A program made the position numbers and the translations under genes. DNA of 64,000 nucleotides from Pseudomonadota bacterium (GTDB lineage Bacteria; Pseudomonadota; Alphaproteobacteria; Rhizobiales; Xanthobacteraceae). Shown piece by piece: positions 51,120 through 60,417 of this stretch. Numbering within the stretch: the first letter of the stretch is position 1; each line of letters opens with the position of its first letter. The notes beneath the pieces were generated by a model that was not told where the DNA came from, did no database searches, and saw only the letters and a list, made by a program, of their open reading frames with translations. The stretch is taken from contig JAFAGM010000004.1 of assembly GCA_023422775.1 (NCBI GenBank), positions 1 through 64,000 on the forward strand, given 5' to 3'.

Positions 51120-52310
51120 ATGACCATGGCTGCCGCGATTGAAGACCGCACAGCGGATCCAAACGCGCGGTCGACGGCAAGCCGCATCAAGAGCATCGAC
51201 ATCGTGCGCGACCTCGCGGCTGCCGAGGCCGTCTGGCGCGGCCTGGAAGGCCCGCAGACATCGTTCACACCGTATCAGCGATTCGATTTTCTCAAACCAT
51301 GGCAGGCTAACGTCGGCGCACGCGAGGGCCTTGCTCCCTTCATCGTGATCGCCTTCGACGCGAACCGCCGGCCACTGCTGCTGTTACCGCTCGTGCTCCG
51401 GCACGCCTACGGCGCGCGCTGCGCCGGTTTCATGGGCGGCAAGCATTCGACCTTCAATATGGCGCTGTGGGATCATGATTTCGCCGCAAGTGCGACAGAG
51501 GCCGACCTCGACGGCCTGATATCGGCGATATCAGAGCGCTCCGAAGCCGACGTCCTTGCCTTGCATCAGCAACCCGCACGCTGGCGCGACCTGCCGAATC
51601 CCCTCGCGCTGTTGCCGCATCAACCCTCGGCCAACGATTGCCCGTTGCTGACGATGGAACCTGGTGCGGCGCCCACCACGCTGGTCAGCAACTCGTTCCG
51701 CCGCCGCCTCAAGGGGAAGGAGCGCAAGCTGCAGGCCCTGCCCGGCTATCGCTCCTACGTCGCTTCGGCAGAGGCCGACATCGCGCGGCTGCTCGACTGG
51801 TTCTTCCGCGTCAAGCCGCTGCGCATGGCCGAACAGAAGCTGCCCAACGTGTTCGCCGACCCCGGCATCGAGGATTTCGTCCGCAGCGCCTGCACGACGA
51901 AGCGCACCGACGGCAGGCACGCCATCGATATTCACGCTCTGGAATGCGATGAGGAAGTCATCGCGATCTTTGCCGGCGTCGCCGACGGCTATCGCTTCTC
52001 GATGATGTTCAACACCTACACGATGTCGCCGAATTCGAAATACAGCCCCGGCCTGATCCTGATGCGCGACATCATCGATCACTATGCCGCGCAGAACTAT
52101 CGCGCGCTCGACCTCGGCATCGGATCGGACGACTACAAGCGGCTGTTCTGCAAGGGCGACGAACCGATCTTCGACAGCTTCATTGCGCTCAGCCAGCGCG
52201 GCAGGTTCGCCGCCGGCGTGATGTCCGGCCTCAACCGCACCAAGCGGCTGGTGAAGCACAATCCGGCGCTGCTGGAGATGGCACAGAAGCTGCGCAGCGC
52301 GTTCGGCTAA
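51120..52310 (+). CDS. GNAT-fold acyltransferase (BcsL/CelD type)
   Basis: A 396-residue protein of the FemAB/CelD acetyltransferase type. The C-terminal fold shows RRLKGKERKLQALPGYR, then KYSPGLILMRDIIDHYAAQNYRALDLGIG, a hallmark of this family. It may acetylate an exopolysaccharide sugar. ATG 51120 (MTMAAAIED) is chosen; the frame upstream overlaps the divergent deacetylase leader. Divergent from the deacetylase, it forms part of the polysaccharide locus. Confidence 0.88.
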   Translation: MTMAAAIEDRTADPNARSTASRIKSIDIVRDLAAAEAVWRGLEGPQTSFTPYQRFDFLKPWQANVGAREGLAPFIVIAFDANRRPLLLLPLVLRHAYGARCAGFMGGKHSTFNMALWDHDFAASATEADLDGLISAISERSEADVLALHQQPARWRDLPNPLALLPHQPSANDCPLLTMEPGAAPTTLVSNSFRRRLKGKERKLQALPGYRSYVASAEADIARLLDWFFRVKPLRMAEQKLPNVFADPGIEDFVRSACTTKRTDGRHAIDIHALECDEEVIAIFAGVADGYRFSMMFNTYTMSPNSKYSPGLILMRDIIDHYAAQNYRALDLGIGSDDYKRLFCKGDEPIFDSFIALSQRGRFAAGVMSGLNRTKRLVKHNPALLEMAQKLRSAFG

Positions 52311-52318
52311 ACCGCAGA

Positions 52319-52419
52319 CCTCATCCTGAGGAGCGCGCCATGCGCGCGTCTCGAAGGATGAATGGCACGGATGGGGCCACATGGTTCGAGACGGCGCTAC
52401 GCGCCTTCTCACCATGAGG
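52319..52419. repeat. Dispersed palindromic repeat, type B copy 2
   Basis: Same CCTCATCCTGAGGAG...CACCATGAGG architecture as 40175-40274, with GTCTCGAAGGATG and CATGGTTCGAGAC inside. It separates two genes of the polysaccharide locus. Confidence 0.88.
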
Positions 52420-52436
52420 AACTCATACAGACGCCC

Positions 52437-54683
52437 TCACGCAGCCGCCACGCGCGAATCCGGCTCGACCGCATCGGAGGCCTCGCAAGGCTTCTCCAGT
52501 ATCGTCACCTCCGAGAAGCCGACCTCCGTGAGCTGATCGCACATCAGCGTGCGCGCCTCGGGCGACATCGACACATCGGGGACCAGCACCGCCCGCGCCT
52601 GCGACATCAGCAGGTCCGCCGGCAGATCGGAAGCCGAACCGGCATCAAGCAGCACATGGTCATAGACCTGCAGCAGTGCGTCGATCGCGAGCACCAGCCG
52701 TGGCGATTGCAATTTGGCGCGGTCAAAGCCCGGCCGTCCGGCGCTGACGAGATGGGCTCGGGACAGGCGATCCCTGGTGATGATCTGCGTAAACGACGCT
52801 TCCCCCTGCATGAGTTCGGCAAGTCCCGGCGCGACCGGATCGGCCGACGCAGCGCTCACGACCGGCGAGGCCGCCGAAAGGTCGACCATCACGACTTTCG
52901 CTTGCCGCGCCATCCGGCGCGCCAGCGCCAACGCGGTTCGCGTGATGCTCTCGCCCGATGCGGTACCGAGCACGGTCACCTTGCGCGCCGCGGCGCCGGC
53001 GCCGACGAGATCGTCCGCCAGTTGCTCGACTTCATCCGTCTCGAGCGCAGTTTCCTCCGCACGCGCTTCACGCAAGACGGGCTCGGGAGCGTCTTCGGCC
53101 TCGACGATGGACACAGCAGGAAGATCGGGCACGATCGCCGGCGCGCGCTCAAAATGGGGAGGATCCGCCGTAACGACCTCCATCGGAGGCGCGAAGGCAG
53201 TCGAGGCCCGCGGCGCCGTCATGCGCAGCAGTTCACCCGTCGCGATGGCGCCTGACGTGAGCAGCAAGGTCGCGAGCGTCGCGATCAGCACGATCGGCAG
53301 CTTCTTCGGATAGGCCGGCGTATTGGAAACGGTGGCGCGCGAGATGATGCGGCCATCGGCCGGCGCCGCATCGATGTTCTCGCGGGTATTGGCTTCGCGG
53401 TACTTGGCGAGATAGGATTCCAGCAGGTCGCGCTGCGCCTTCGCCTCGCGCTCGAACGCGCGAAGCTGCACGTCCTGACCGTTGGTCGAGGACGCCTGCT
53501 TCTTCAACTGGTCGAGGCTTGCCACCAGGCCCTCGACCCTTCCCCCGGCGATGCGCGCGTCGTTATCCAGCGAGCGGGACACCTTCCCCGCCTCCTCGCG
53601 CAACTGGCGATCGAGATCGGCAAGCTGCGCCTTCAGTTCCTTGATGCGGGGATGGCCATCGAGCAGCGTCGACGACTGCTCGGCAAGCTGCGCGCGCAAC
53701 GTCACTCGCTGCTCCGACAGCCGCCGGACGAGTTCCGAATTGAGCACCTCGGAAGCCTCGATCGGCTTGCCGCTCTGGAGCATTTCCCTGATCAGCCGCG
53801 CCTTGGATTCCGCGTCCGACTTCAGAGCGCGGGCGTTGTTCAACTGCGTATTGATCTCGCCCATCTGCTGGTTGGACAGCGTGGTGTTGTTGGTCCCGAC
53901 GAACAGGCTCGACCTGGAGCGGAAATCCTCGACGCGCGATTCGGCGTCTGCGACCTTCTTGCGCAGGTTCTCGATTTCGCCTGACAGCCACTGGCTTGCG
54001 GACTTCGCCTGCTGCTGCCGCGCATCCTGCTGCAGCACCAGATATCCTTCCGCGATCGAATTGGCGACACGCGCGGCGAGTTCGGGGTCGCGCGACTGAA
54101 ACTCGACGACGATGACGCGAGACTTGTCGACGGCGTAGGCCGTGAAGCGCTCGTAATAGGCTTCCAGCACGCGCTCTTCCGGGGTCAGCGAAAACGGATC
54201 GCGGCCGATGCCGAACAGGGCCAGCAGGGACTTCAGCGGCGAGAACCCGCGCAGCACCGGATCGAACTCGGGGAGTTCGGCAAGCTTGTTCTTTTTGATG
54301 ATCTCGCGGGCCAGATCGCGCGACTGCAACAGTTGCACCTGGCTCGTCACGGCTTCGGCGTCGAGCGGATTGCGATCCTCGCTGCGTTCGCCGTTCGGCC
54401 GCAGGAACACGCTTTCCCGGCCGTCGATCAGGATGCGTACTTCCGACTTGAACCGGGGGGTGACCATGTTGACCGCGACGAGCGACAGCACCAGGGCCAA
54501 CAGGGTTGGAAAGATGATCCAGCCGCGCCTGCGCATCAGCGCCTGGCCGAGCGCGTGCAAATCCAGATCGCCGGTCGCCGGGGCGGCCGGCGATATCGAG
54601 ACGGAGGGCGCGGACATTATTGCGGCTGCCCGCCCCACCACCGCCTCGTCGTCGTTACCTGCACGCCAGAACGCCAAACGCAT
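52437..54683 (-). CDS. Polysaccharide chain-length/export protein (Wzz/GumC with degenerate Wzc-like ATPase)
   Basis: A 748-residue inner-membrane protein. An N-terminal Wzz domain (helix about 62-82 and a second helix near 485-505) encloses a long periplasmic coiled coil (GNR-type, about 210-450). The C-terminal cytoplasmic domain resembles a BY-kinase, but the Walker A reads GTASGESITRTA without the lysine, Walker A' reads VVMVDLSAASP, and there is no tyrosine-rich tail. So it is probably a pseudokinase module. It should set chain length or link to an outer-membrane exporter. ATG 54683 has GGGAG upstream; MARV at 54713 is less likely. Confidence 0.88.
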   Translation of the reverse strand: MRLAFWRAGNDDEAVVGRAAAIMSAPSVSISPAAPATGDLDLHALGQALMRRRGWIIFPTLLALVLSLVAVNMVTPRFKSEVRILIDGRESVFLRPNGERSEDRNPLDAEAVTSQVQLLQSRDLAREIIKKNKLAELPEFDPVLRGFSPLKSLLALFGIGRDPFSLTPEERVLEAYYERFTAYAVDKSRVIVVEFQSRDPELAARVANSIAEGYLVLQQDARQQQAKSASQWLSGEIENLRKKVADAESRVEDFRSRSSLFVGTNNTTLSNQQMGEINTQLNNARALKSDAESKARLIREMLQSGKPIEASEVLNSELVRRLSEQRVTLRAQLAEQSSTLLDGHPRIKELKAQLADLDRQLREEAGKVSRSLDNDARIAGGRVEGLVASLDQLKKQASSTNGQDVQLRAFEREAKAQRDLLESYLAKYREANTRENIDAAPADGRIISRATVSNTPAYPKKLPIVLIATLATLLLTSGAIATGELLRMTAPRASTAFAPPMEVVTADPPHFERAPAIVPDLPAVSIVEAEDAPEPVLREARAEETALETDEVEQLADDLVGAGAAARKVTVLGTASGESITRTALALARRMARQAKVVMVDLSAASPVVSAASADPVAPGLAELMQGEASFTQIITRDRLSRAHLVSAGRPGFDRAKLQSPRLVLAIDALLQVYDHVLLDAGSASDLPADLLMSQARAVLVPDVSMSPEARTLMCDQLTEVGFSEVTILEKPCEASDAVEPDSRVAAA

Positions 54684-54952
54684 CGCAAACTCCCGCAGAC
54701 GCACGCGCGCCACTCGGGCCGATTACACTCCATTAAGGTTGCCGCTGGGTTAATTCGCGCGGTTTGCCGCATCTGACATGCGTGCCCCGCGACAGCACGA
54801 TCATTTTTTGTTAACCATGGATGCCCTTAATCCGACGGCTACTTCTACAGGAATCCAATGATGCGAGGCGTGACCGTTTCATACCCGACCGTGGTCGTCG
54901 CACCTGCGATCGCAGGCGGCACGCGCGCTTGTCGCGGCCGCCGGTCCTGACC
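54684..54952. other. Divergent promoter region of the polysaccharide locus
   Basis: 269 bases between the Wzz-like gene and the glycosyltransferase. It contains an AT-rich TTTTTTGTTAACC (about 54803-54815) and a 30-codon leader frame (54855-54950) preceded by ACAGGAATCC, which ends two bases before the glycosyltransferase ATG. Whether the leader is translated is unknown. Confidence 0.45.
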
Positions 54953-56086
54953 ATGTCCGTTGTCGATAGCCGGCCGCTTTGCATCCTGCACGCAACGCGC
55001 GCGCCCGTTGGCGGCATCTTTCGCCATATCCTCGATCTCGCCAACGGCCAGGCTGACCGCGGCCATCACGTCGGCATCATCGCCGATAGCCTCACGGGCG
55101 GCGAACGCGCCGAGCAGGCGCTGGCGGAAATCGCGCCGCGCCTCAAGCTCGGCGTTCATCGCCTGGCCATTCGCCGTGAACCGCATCCGACGGATTTTCA
55201 GGTCTGGGCTCGTTTTCAGCGCTTCATCCGGCAGTTGGAGCCCGACGTGCTGCACGGCCACGGCGCCAAGGCAGGCGCCTTCATGCGCATCAAGACCGCA
55301 ACCAGAGGCAAAATCAGGGTCTACACGCCGCACGGCGGCTCGCTGCACTATCCGCTGAGCACGCTCAAGGGCAACGTCTATGCCCGCATCGAGCGCGCGC
55401 TGATGAACGAAACGGATCTGTTCCTGTTCGAAAGCGCGTTCGCGCGCGACACCTATCAGCGTATGATCGGCACGCCAAAGGGACTGGTGCGCTGCGTGTT
55501 CAACGGCGTCACCGCCGGCGAATTCGATCCGGTCGTGAAGGCCGAGGACGCCACCGAGCTGATGTATGTCGGCGAGTTCCGTCGCATCAAGGGCGCCGAC
55601 CTGCTGGTCGATGCGGTAGCGCGGTTGCGCGCAGACGGCCGACTGGTGAAGGTGACGCTCGCGGGCGATGGCGAGGAAACCGCAAGCATCAAGGCTCAGG
55701 TCGAACGGCTCGGCCTCGGCGAAGCCGTGCGCTTCATAGGCCACGTCAAGGCACGCCACGGCTTCTCCAAGGGATCGCTGCTCGTGGTCCCCTCCCGCGG
55801 GGATTCGATGCCTTATGTCGTGATCGAGGCCGCCGCTGCCGGCATTCCGATGGTTGCCGCCAATGTCGGCGGCATCCCCGAGATTTTCGGACCCTTCCCC
55901 GATGCCCTGTTCGCTCCCGGCAATCCCGCCGCCATGGCCGACGCCATCAAGCGCGCGCTGGATGACCCCGCCGCGACACAAGAACGCGCCAAATCGCTGC
56001 GCGAGCGCATCTTCATGCACTTTTCCCAGAAGGCCATGGTCGAAGGCGTGCTGGCCGGCTACCGCGACGCGTTTGCCAGTCGTTAA
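54953..56086 (+). CDS. Glycosyltransferase family 4
   Basis: A 377-residue GT-B fold enzyme. The N-terminal acceptor part shows GGIFRHILDLANGQADRGHHV and HGHGAKAGAFM; the C-terminal donor half has LMYVGEFRRIKGADLLVDAV, the donor site VVPSRGDSMPYVVIEAAAAGIPMVA with the E-x7-E pattern, and GGIPEI. It should add a sugar to the polysaccharide precursor. ATG 54953 (MSVVDSRPL) fits the family start; the open frame upstream is not supported. Confidence 0.92.
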   Translation: MSVVDSRPLCILHATRAPVGGIFRHILDLANGQADRGHHVGIIADSLTGGERAEQALAEIAPRLKLGVHRLAIRREPHPTDFQVWARFQRFIRQLEPDVLHGHGAKAGAFMRIKTATRGKIRVYTPHGGSLHYPLSTLKGNVYARIERALMNETDLFLFESAFARDTYQRMIGTPKGLVRCVFNGVTAGEFDPVVKAEDATELMYVGEFRRIKGADLLVDAVARLRADGRLVKVTLAGDGEETASIKAQVERLGLGEAVRFIGHVKARHGFSKGSLLVVPSRGDSMPYVVIEAAAAGIPMVAANVGGIPEIFGPFPDALFAPGNPAAMADAIKRALDDPAATQERAKSLRERIFMHFSQKAMVEGVLAGYRDAFASR

Positions 56087-56171
56087 CCGTTCTTTACCAA
56101 CGTAACTGTTTCTTCCGATTTGTCCCGTAAGCCCGTGGTGTGGGGAATTCCGCACCGGCGAGCGCACACCC

Positions 56172-57767
56172 ATGTGCTTGCTCAAGAACGGACTTGTACA
56201 AAACGGACTTGGACAAGTGGATCAGATCAGCGCTCGCTCGATGCTCAGTGCCGCGGCAACGGCCGCGGTCGATGCCACCGCCAACCGGCCGCCGGTCGAA
56301 CGGCGTCGCCGGCTGACGCCCGCGGCCCTTGCGGTCACCAACCAGAAAGTTGGCCGCGCCTATTCGCCGATCGTGATCGCGGGCGCGGCTCGCCTCGCCG
56401 ACTTCGTGCTGCTGAGCGCCATCGGCATCGCGCTATATTTTGCCTACGTTGTCCGCCTCGGCGGTTTCAGCTGGGAATATATCGCGGCGATCTTCGCCAT
56501 GACGGCATCAGCCGTGCTCTGCTTCCAGGCTGCGGACATCTATGAAGTCCAGGTATTCCGCGGCCAGTTGCGCCAGATGTCGCGGATGATTTCATCCTGG
56601 GCCTTCGTGTTCCTGCTGTTCATCGGCGCATCCTTTGTCGTCAAGCGCGGCGGCGATATTTCGCGACTCTGGCTCACGGCGTTCTTCTTCGTCGGCCTGG
56701 CGGCGCTGGTGGCCGAGCGTGTGTTCCTGCGGTCTCTCGTTCGCCGCTGGGCGCGCCAGGGCCGGCTCGATCGCCGCACCATCGTGGTCGGCGCGGACGA
56801 GAACGGCGAACAGCTCGTAAGGGCGCTCAACGCCCAGGATGATTCAGACATCGAAATGCTCGGCGTGTTCGACGACCGTAATGACGACCGCGCCATGGAT
56901 ACCTGCGCCGGCAGCCCGAAACTCGGCAAGGTCGACGACATCGTCGAATTCGCTCGCCGCACCCGCGTCGACCTCGTGCTGTTCGCGCTGCCGATCTCGG
57001 CGGAGACGCGCATTCTCGAGATGCTGAAGAAATTGTGGGTGCTGCCGGTAGATATCCGGCTTTCCGCCCATACCAACAAGCTGCGCTTCCGTCCCCGCTC
57101 CTATTCCTATCTCGGCGAGGTGCCGACGCTCGACGTGTTCGAAGCGCCGATCACCGACTGGGACCTGGTGATGAAGTGGCTGTTCGACCACGTCGCAGGC
57201 TTTATGATCCTGCTGCTGGCATTGCCGGTGATGGGTCTGGTCGCGCTCGCGGTCAAACTCGACAGCCCCGGCCCGGTGCTGTTCCGGCAGAAGCGATTCG
57301 GCTTCAACAACGAACGCATCGACGTCTTCAAGTTCCGCTCGATGTATCACGAGCATGCCGATCCGCTCGCCACCAGGGTCGTGACCAAGGGCGATCCGCG
57401 CGTCACCCGCGTCGGTCGCTTCATCCGCAAGACCAGCCTCGACGAATTGCCGCAGCTCTTCAACGTCGTCTTCAAGAGCAACCTCTCTCTGGTCGGTCCC
57501 CGCCCGCATGCCGTGCAGGGCAAGTTGCAGAGCCGGCTGTTCGACGAGGCCGTCGACGGCTATTTCGCGCGCCACCGCGTCAAGCCGGGTATCACCGGCT
57601 GGGCGCAGATCAACGGCTGGCGTGGCGAAGTCGATACCGACGAGAAGATTCAGAAGCGCGTCGAATTCGATCTCTATTACATCGAGAACTGGTCGGTCTT
57701 GTTCGACCTCTACATCCTGCTCAAGACGCCGCTGGCGCTGATGACCAGGAACGAGAACGCTTATTGA
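56172..57767 (+). CDS. Undecaprenyl-phosphate glucose-type phosphotransferase
   Basis: A protein of up to 531 residues of the polyprenol-phosphate hexose-1-phosphate transferase family (WcaJ/ExoY/EpsL). About four N-terminal helices (residues 65-165), a Rossmann-like CoA-binding-type middle (TIVVGADENGEQLVRAL), then a membrane re-entrant helix and the catalytic C-terminus: SPGPVLFRQKRFGFNNERIDVFKFRSM, DELPQLFNVV and PGITGWAQINGWRGE. It starts polysaccharide assembly by loading a sugar phosphate on the lipid carrier. Start uncertain: ATG 56172, GTG 56217 or ATG 56241. Confidence 0.92.
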   Translation: MCLLKNGLVQNGLGQVDQISARSMLSAAATAAVDATANRPPVERRRRLTPAALAVTNQKVGRAYSPIVIAGAARLADFVLLSAIGIALYFAYVVRLGGFSWEYIAAIFAMTASAVLCFQAADIYEVQVFRGQLRQMSRMISSWAFVFLLFIGASFVVKRGGDISRLWLTAFFFVGLAALVAERVFLRSLVRRWARQGRLDRRTIVVGADENGEQLVRALNAQDDSDIEMLGVFDDRNDDRAMDTCAGSPKLGKVDDIVEFARRTRVDLVLFALPISAETRILEMLKKLWVLPVDIRLSAHTNKLRFRPRSYSYLGEVPTLDVFEAPITDWDLVMKWLFDHVAGFMILLLALPVMGLVALAVKLDSPGPVLFRQKRFGFNNERIDVFKFRSMYHEHADPLATRVVTKGDPRVTRVGRFIRKTSLDELPQLFNVVFKSNLSLVGPRPHAVQGKLQSRLFDEAVDGYFARHRVKPGITGWAQINGWRGEVDTDEKIQKRVEFDLYYIENWSVLFDLYILLKTPLALMTRNENAY

Positions 57768-57816
57768 GTTAAGAGAATAGCGGCTACGTCGTCCTGTTGA
57801 GTTGCGTGAGTATGTA

Positions 57817-59061
57817 ATGGCGTATGCGGCGACAGCCGGGAATTCCCTCGTGCCGGCGACGGCCGCGCCCGGCGTGCTTGCGCTGCAGCGCGCGATGGTG
57901 TGGCTGGCCGGCGCGTCCATCGCCATCGTCTTCATCGAGCCCAGCCCCTATGAGCTGGTCACGCTTGCGGCCACGCTGATCTTTTTCGCAACCGGCATGC
58001 GGATGCGGCTGGTATTCATGCCGCTGCTCTTGCTGCTGTTCCTGGTCAATCTCGGCTACAGCATTAGCGCGATCGCGGTGTTCGACCGGCCCGGCGTCCC
58101 GAACTGGATCGCGACCTCCTGGTACATGGCGGTCACCGTCATCTTCTTCGCGATGGTGATCTCGGAGGACGCCGCGGCGCGGCTCGACATGCTCCGGCGC
58201 GGCCTCATCGTCGGCGCACTGATCGCGTCGATCGCGGGAATCGCGGGCTATTTCAACCTCATCCCCGGCGGGCGGGACCTGCTGACGCTGTATGACCGCG
58301 CCCGCGGCACCTACAAGGATCCGAACGTGTACGCCGCGTTCCTGGTCCTGCCGGCGCTGTTCACGCTGCAGAGCGTGGTCTCGGATCGCATCGGCAAGGC
58401 GTTCCGCAACGCAATCGCGTTCGGCATCATCTCGCTGGCCATTCTGCTGGCGTTCTCACGCGCCGCATGGGGCATGCTGATCCTCACCTCCGCCTCCATG
58501 TTGGCGCTGATGGTGCTGACCAGCCGCTCGCAGTCGCAGCGCTCGCGTATCATCGCGATCGCGCTCGTCACCGTGGTGCTGGCGGCGGCGCTGGTCGCGG
58601 TACTGTTGTCGTTCGATACAGTCTCGGAGTTGTTCAAGCAGCGCGCCAGTTTCGACCAGAGCTACGATGAGGGCCGCTTCGGCCGCTTCGGCCGGCACAT
58701 CCTCGGCGCCGAGATGGCACTCGGGCTGCCGTTCGGCATCGGCCCGCTGCAGTTCAACCGCTTCTTTCCGGAAGACACCCACAACTCGTTCCTCAATGCG
58801 TTCATGTCAGGCGGCTGGCTGTCCGGCGTCTGCTATCCCGCACTGGTCTTCGTCACCGTCCTGACAGGCTTCCGCTACGTGTTTGTCCGCGTGCCGTGGC
58901 AGTGGACTTACCTCGCGATCTTTTCAGCATTTCTCGGCACGGTGGGCGAAGGCTTCATCATCGACACCGACCATTGGCGCCATTTCTGGCTGACGCTGGG
59001 CGTGATGTGGGGCATGTTCGTCGCCGCCGAGCGCTGGAAGAAGGCCGATCACGGTCAGTAG
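57817..59061 (+). CDS. O-antigen ligase/polymerase family protein
   Basis: A 414-residue membrane protein with about ten helices and the Wzy_C/RfaL-type large loop (GTYKDPNVYAAFLVLPALFTL, then IGPLQFNRFFPEDTHNSFLNAFM), where the ThrHisAsn motif and preceding basic residues are characteristic. It should join or polymerise polysaccharide units at the periplasmic face. ATG 57817 is preferred to TTG 57802. It follows the phosphotransferase by 49 bases. Confidence 0.9.
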   Translation: MAYAATAGNSLVPATAAPGVLALQRAMVWLAGASIAIVFIEPSPYELVTLAATLIFFATGMRMRLVFMPLLLLLFLVNLGYSISAIAVFDRPGVPNWIATSWYMAVTVIFFAMVISEDAAARLDMLRRGLIVGALIASIAGIAGYFNLIPGGRDLLTLYDRARGTYKDPNVYAAFLVLPALFTLQSVVSDRIGKAFRNAIAFGIISLAILLAFSRAAWGMLILTSASMLALMVLTSRSQSQRSRIIAIALVTVVLAAALVAVLLSFDTVSELFKQRASFDQSYDEGRFGRFGRHILGAEMALGLPFGIGPLQFNRFFPEDTHNSFLNAFMSGGWLSGVCYPALVFVTVLTGFRYVFVRVPWQWTYLAIFSAFLGTVGEGFIIDTDHWRHFWLTLGVMWGMFVAAERWKKADHGQ

Positions 59062-59096
59062 GGTAGGCAAAGCAAGGCGTGCCCGGCCCCACGATT

Positions 59097-60275
59097 CTAC
59101 TTTTCCACCGTGAACGTCAGGCCGGCGTGATCGACCAGCCGCTTGATCAGCTTGTGCTGCATTGCTGCCCCCGGCGTCCAGATTCCCGCCGCAACGTCCG
59201 GCGCATCGCGCAGCAGGCAGATCGCGCATTCCGAGATCATCTTCGAGGTCGAGCCATAGCCGGGATCGCGGTCGCCCTTCACTGATGCGCGAACCTGTCG
59301 TCCGTCGGGGGCGATGGCGACATAGAGCAGATCGTAACGCCCATTCTCGCGTTCCTCCTTCGAGGGTCCCTCGCCCGGCTTGGGTGCATTGGGGCCGGTC
59401 TTTTCGGTGTTGGCGGCCATCACGAGCCTGGCGTTGGCCTCGCCTTTCTCTCCGGGCCCCGTCAAAACCATCTCGTCGTAGACGAACTCCTTGCCGTACG
59501 GAAAACCCATCAGCATGTTCGAGCGATGGACGTTACGGGTATTGATGAGCGCCATCATGAACGGCGCGCTCCAGGACTGCAGGTCTTCCTCATAAGCCGG
59601 CTTGCTGCCCGGCGGCTGCTTCGGCCCCTTGAATCCGGGCGTCAGCGCAAACGGATCCTTGAGCGTCGCAACGAGGCTGAGATCCTTGGCAACCGCCTCG
59701 AAGGTCGCCTTGGCGCTCGCCGCCGTTCCACCCGAAAGCGTGCCGCGCATGTCGCGCACACGTCCCTTGACGCGCGAAGCCGGCGCGCCGAACACGCGTC
59801 TGGCTTCCTCCTGCACATAGAACGCACCGAGTTCGAACGGCACCGAGTCGAACCCGCACGAGAACACGATGCGCGCACCGCTCGCTTTCGCAGCCGCCTC
59901 ATGCCTGTCGATCACCTGGCGCATCCACAGCGGTTCGCCGCAGAGATCGAAATAGTCGACGCCTGACGCCACGCACTCCGCAATCAGGTCGTTGCCATAG
60001 AACTGATACGGACCGACGGTTGAGATCACCGACTTCGCCTGCGCCACCATCGCCTTCAGCGAAACGGGGTCGCCGGCGTCGGCGACGATCAGCGGCGTAT
60101 CCAGAGGCGCACCGATGGCATCGCGAACCGAGGCGAGCTTGTCCCTGCTGCGCCCGGCCATCGCCCATTTCAGATTCGCGTGGTCCTTGTAATGCGCGGC
60201 AAGGTATTCGGCGACGAGCTGGCCGGTAAAGCCAGTGGCGCCATAGACGACGATGTCGAACTTCGACGAAGACAT
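59097..60275 (-). CDS. Saccharopine dehydrogenase-like / trans-acting enoyl reductase family oxidoreductase
   Basis: A 392-residue NAD(P)-dependent protein. The Rossmann motif is VVYGATGFTGQLVAEYLA (9-26), then VDYFDLCGEPLWMRQVID and FSCGFDSVPFELGAF. This pattern is shared by saccharopine dehydrogenase-like oxidoreductases and by the mycobacterial trans-acting enoyl reductase. The substrate is unknown here. It is followed (minus strand) by no close partner. Confidence 0.9.
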   Translation of the reverse strand: MSSSKFDIVVYGATGFTGQLVAEYLAAHYKDHANLKWAMAGRSRDKLASVRDAIGAPLDTPLIVADAGDPVSLKAMVAQAKSVISTVGPYQFYGNDLIAECVASGVDYFDLCGEPLWMRQVIDRHEAAAKASGARIVFSCGFDSVPFELGAFYVQEEARRVFGAPASRVKGRVRDMRGTLSGGTAASAKATFEAVAKDLSLVATLKDPFALTPGFKGPKQPPGSKPAYEEDLQSWSAPFMMALINTRNVHRSNMLMGFPYGKEFVYDEMVLTGPGEKGEANARLVMAANTEKTGPNAPKPGEGPSKEERENGRYDLLYVAIAPDGRQVRASVKGDRDPGYGSTSKMISECAICLLRDAPDVAAGIWTPGAAMQHKLIKRLVDHAGLTFTVEK

Positions 60276-60309
60276 ATTCTGGTATCCCTCAAGTGAACTC
60301 TTGGTCTTC

Positions 60310-60399
60310 CGTCATTGCGAGCGAAGCGAAGCAATCCATCTCGCCGCGAAAAAGAAGGAAGAATGGATTGCTTCGTCGCTACGCTCCTCGCAATGACGA
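60310..60399. repeat. Dispersed palindromic repeat, type A copy 2
   Basis: CGTCATTGCGAGCGAAGCGA and the inverse CTACGCTCCTCGCAATGACG with internal GCAATCCATC/GAATGGATTGC form a near-perfect hairpin. Related to 10308-10405. Confidence 0.9.
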
Positions 60400-60417
60400 T
60401 ACAATCCCGTTTTGAAC

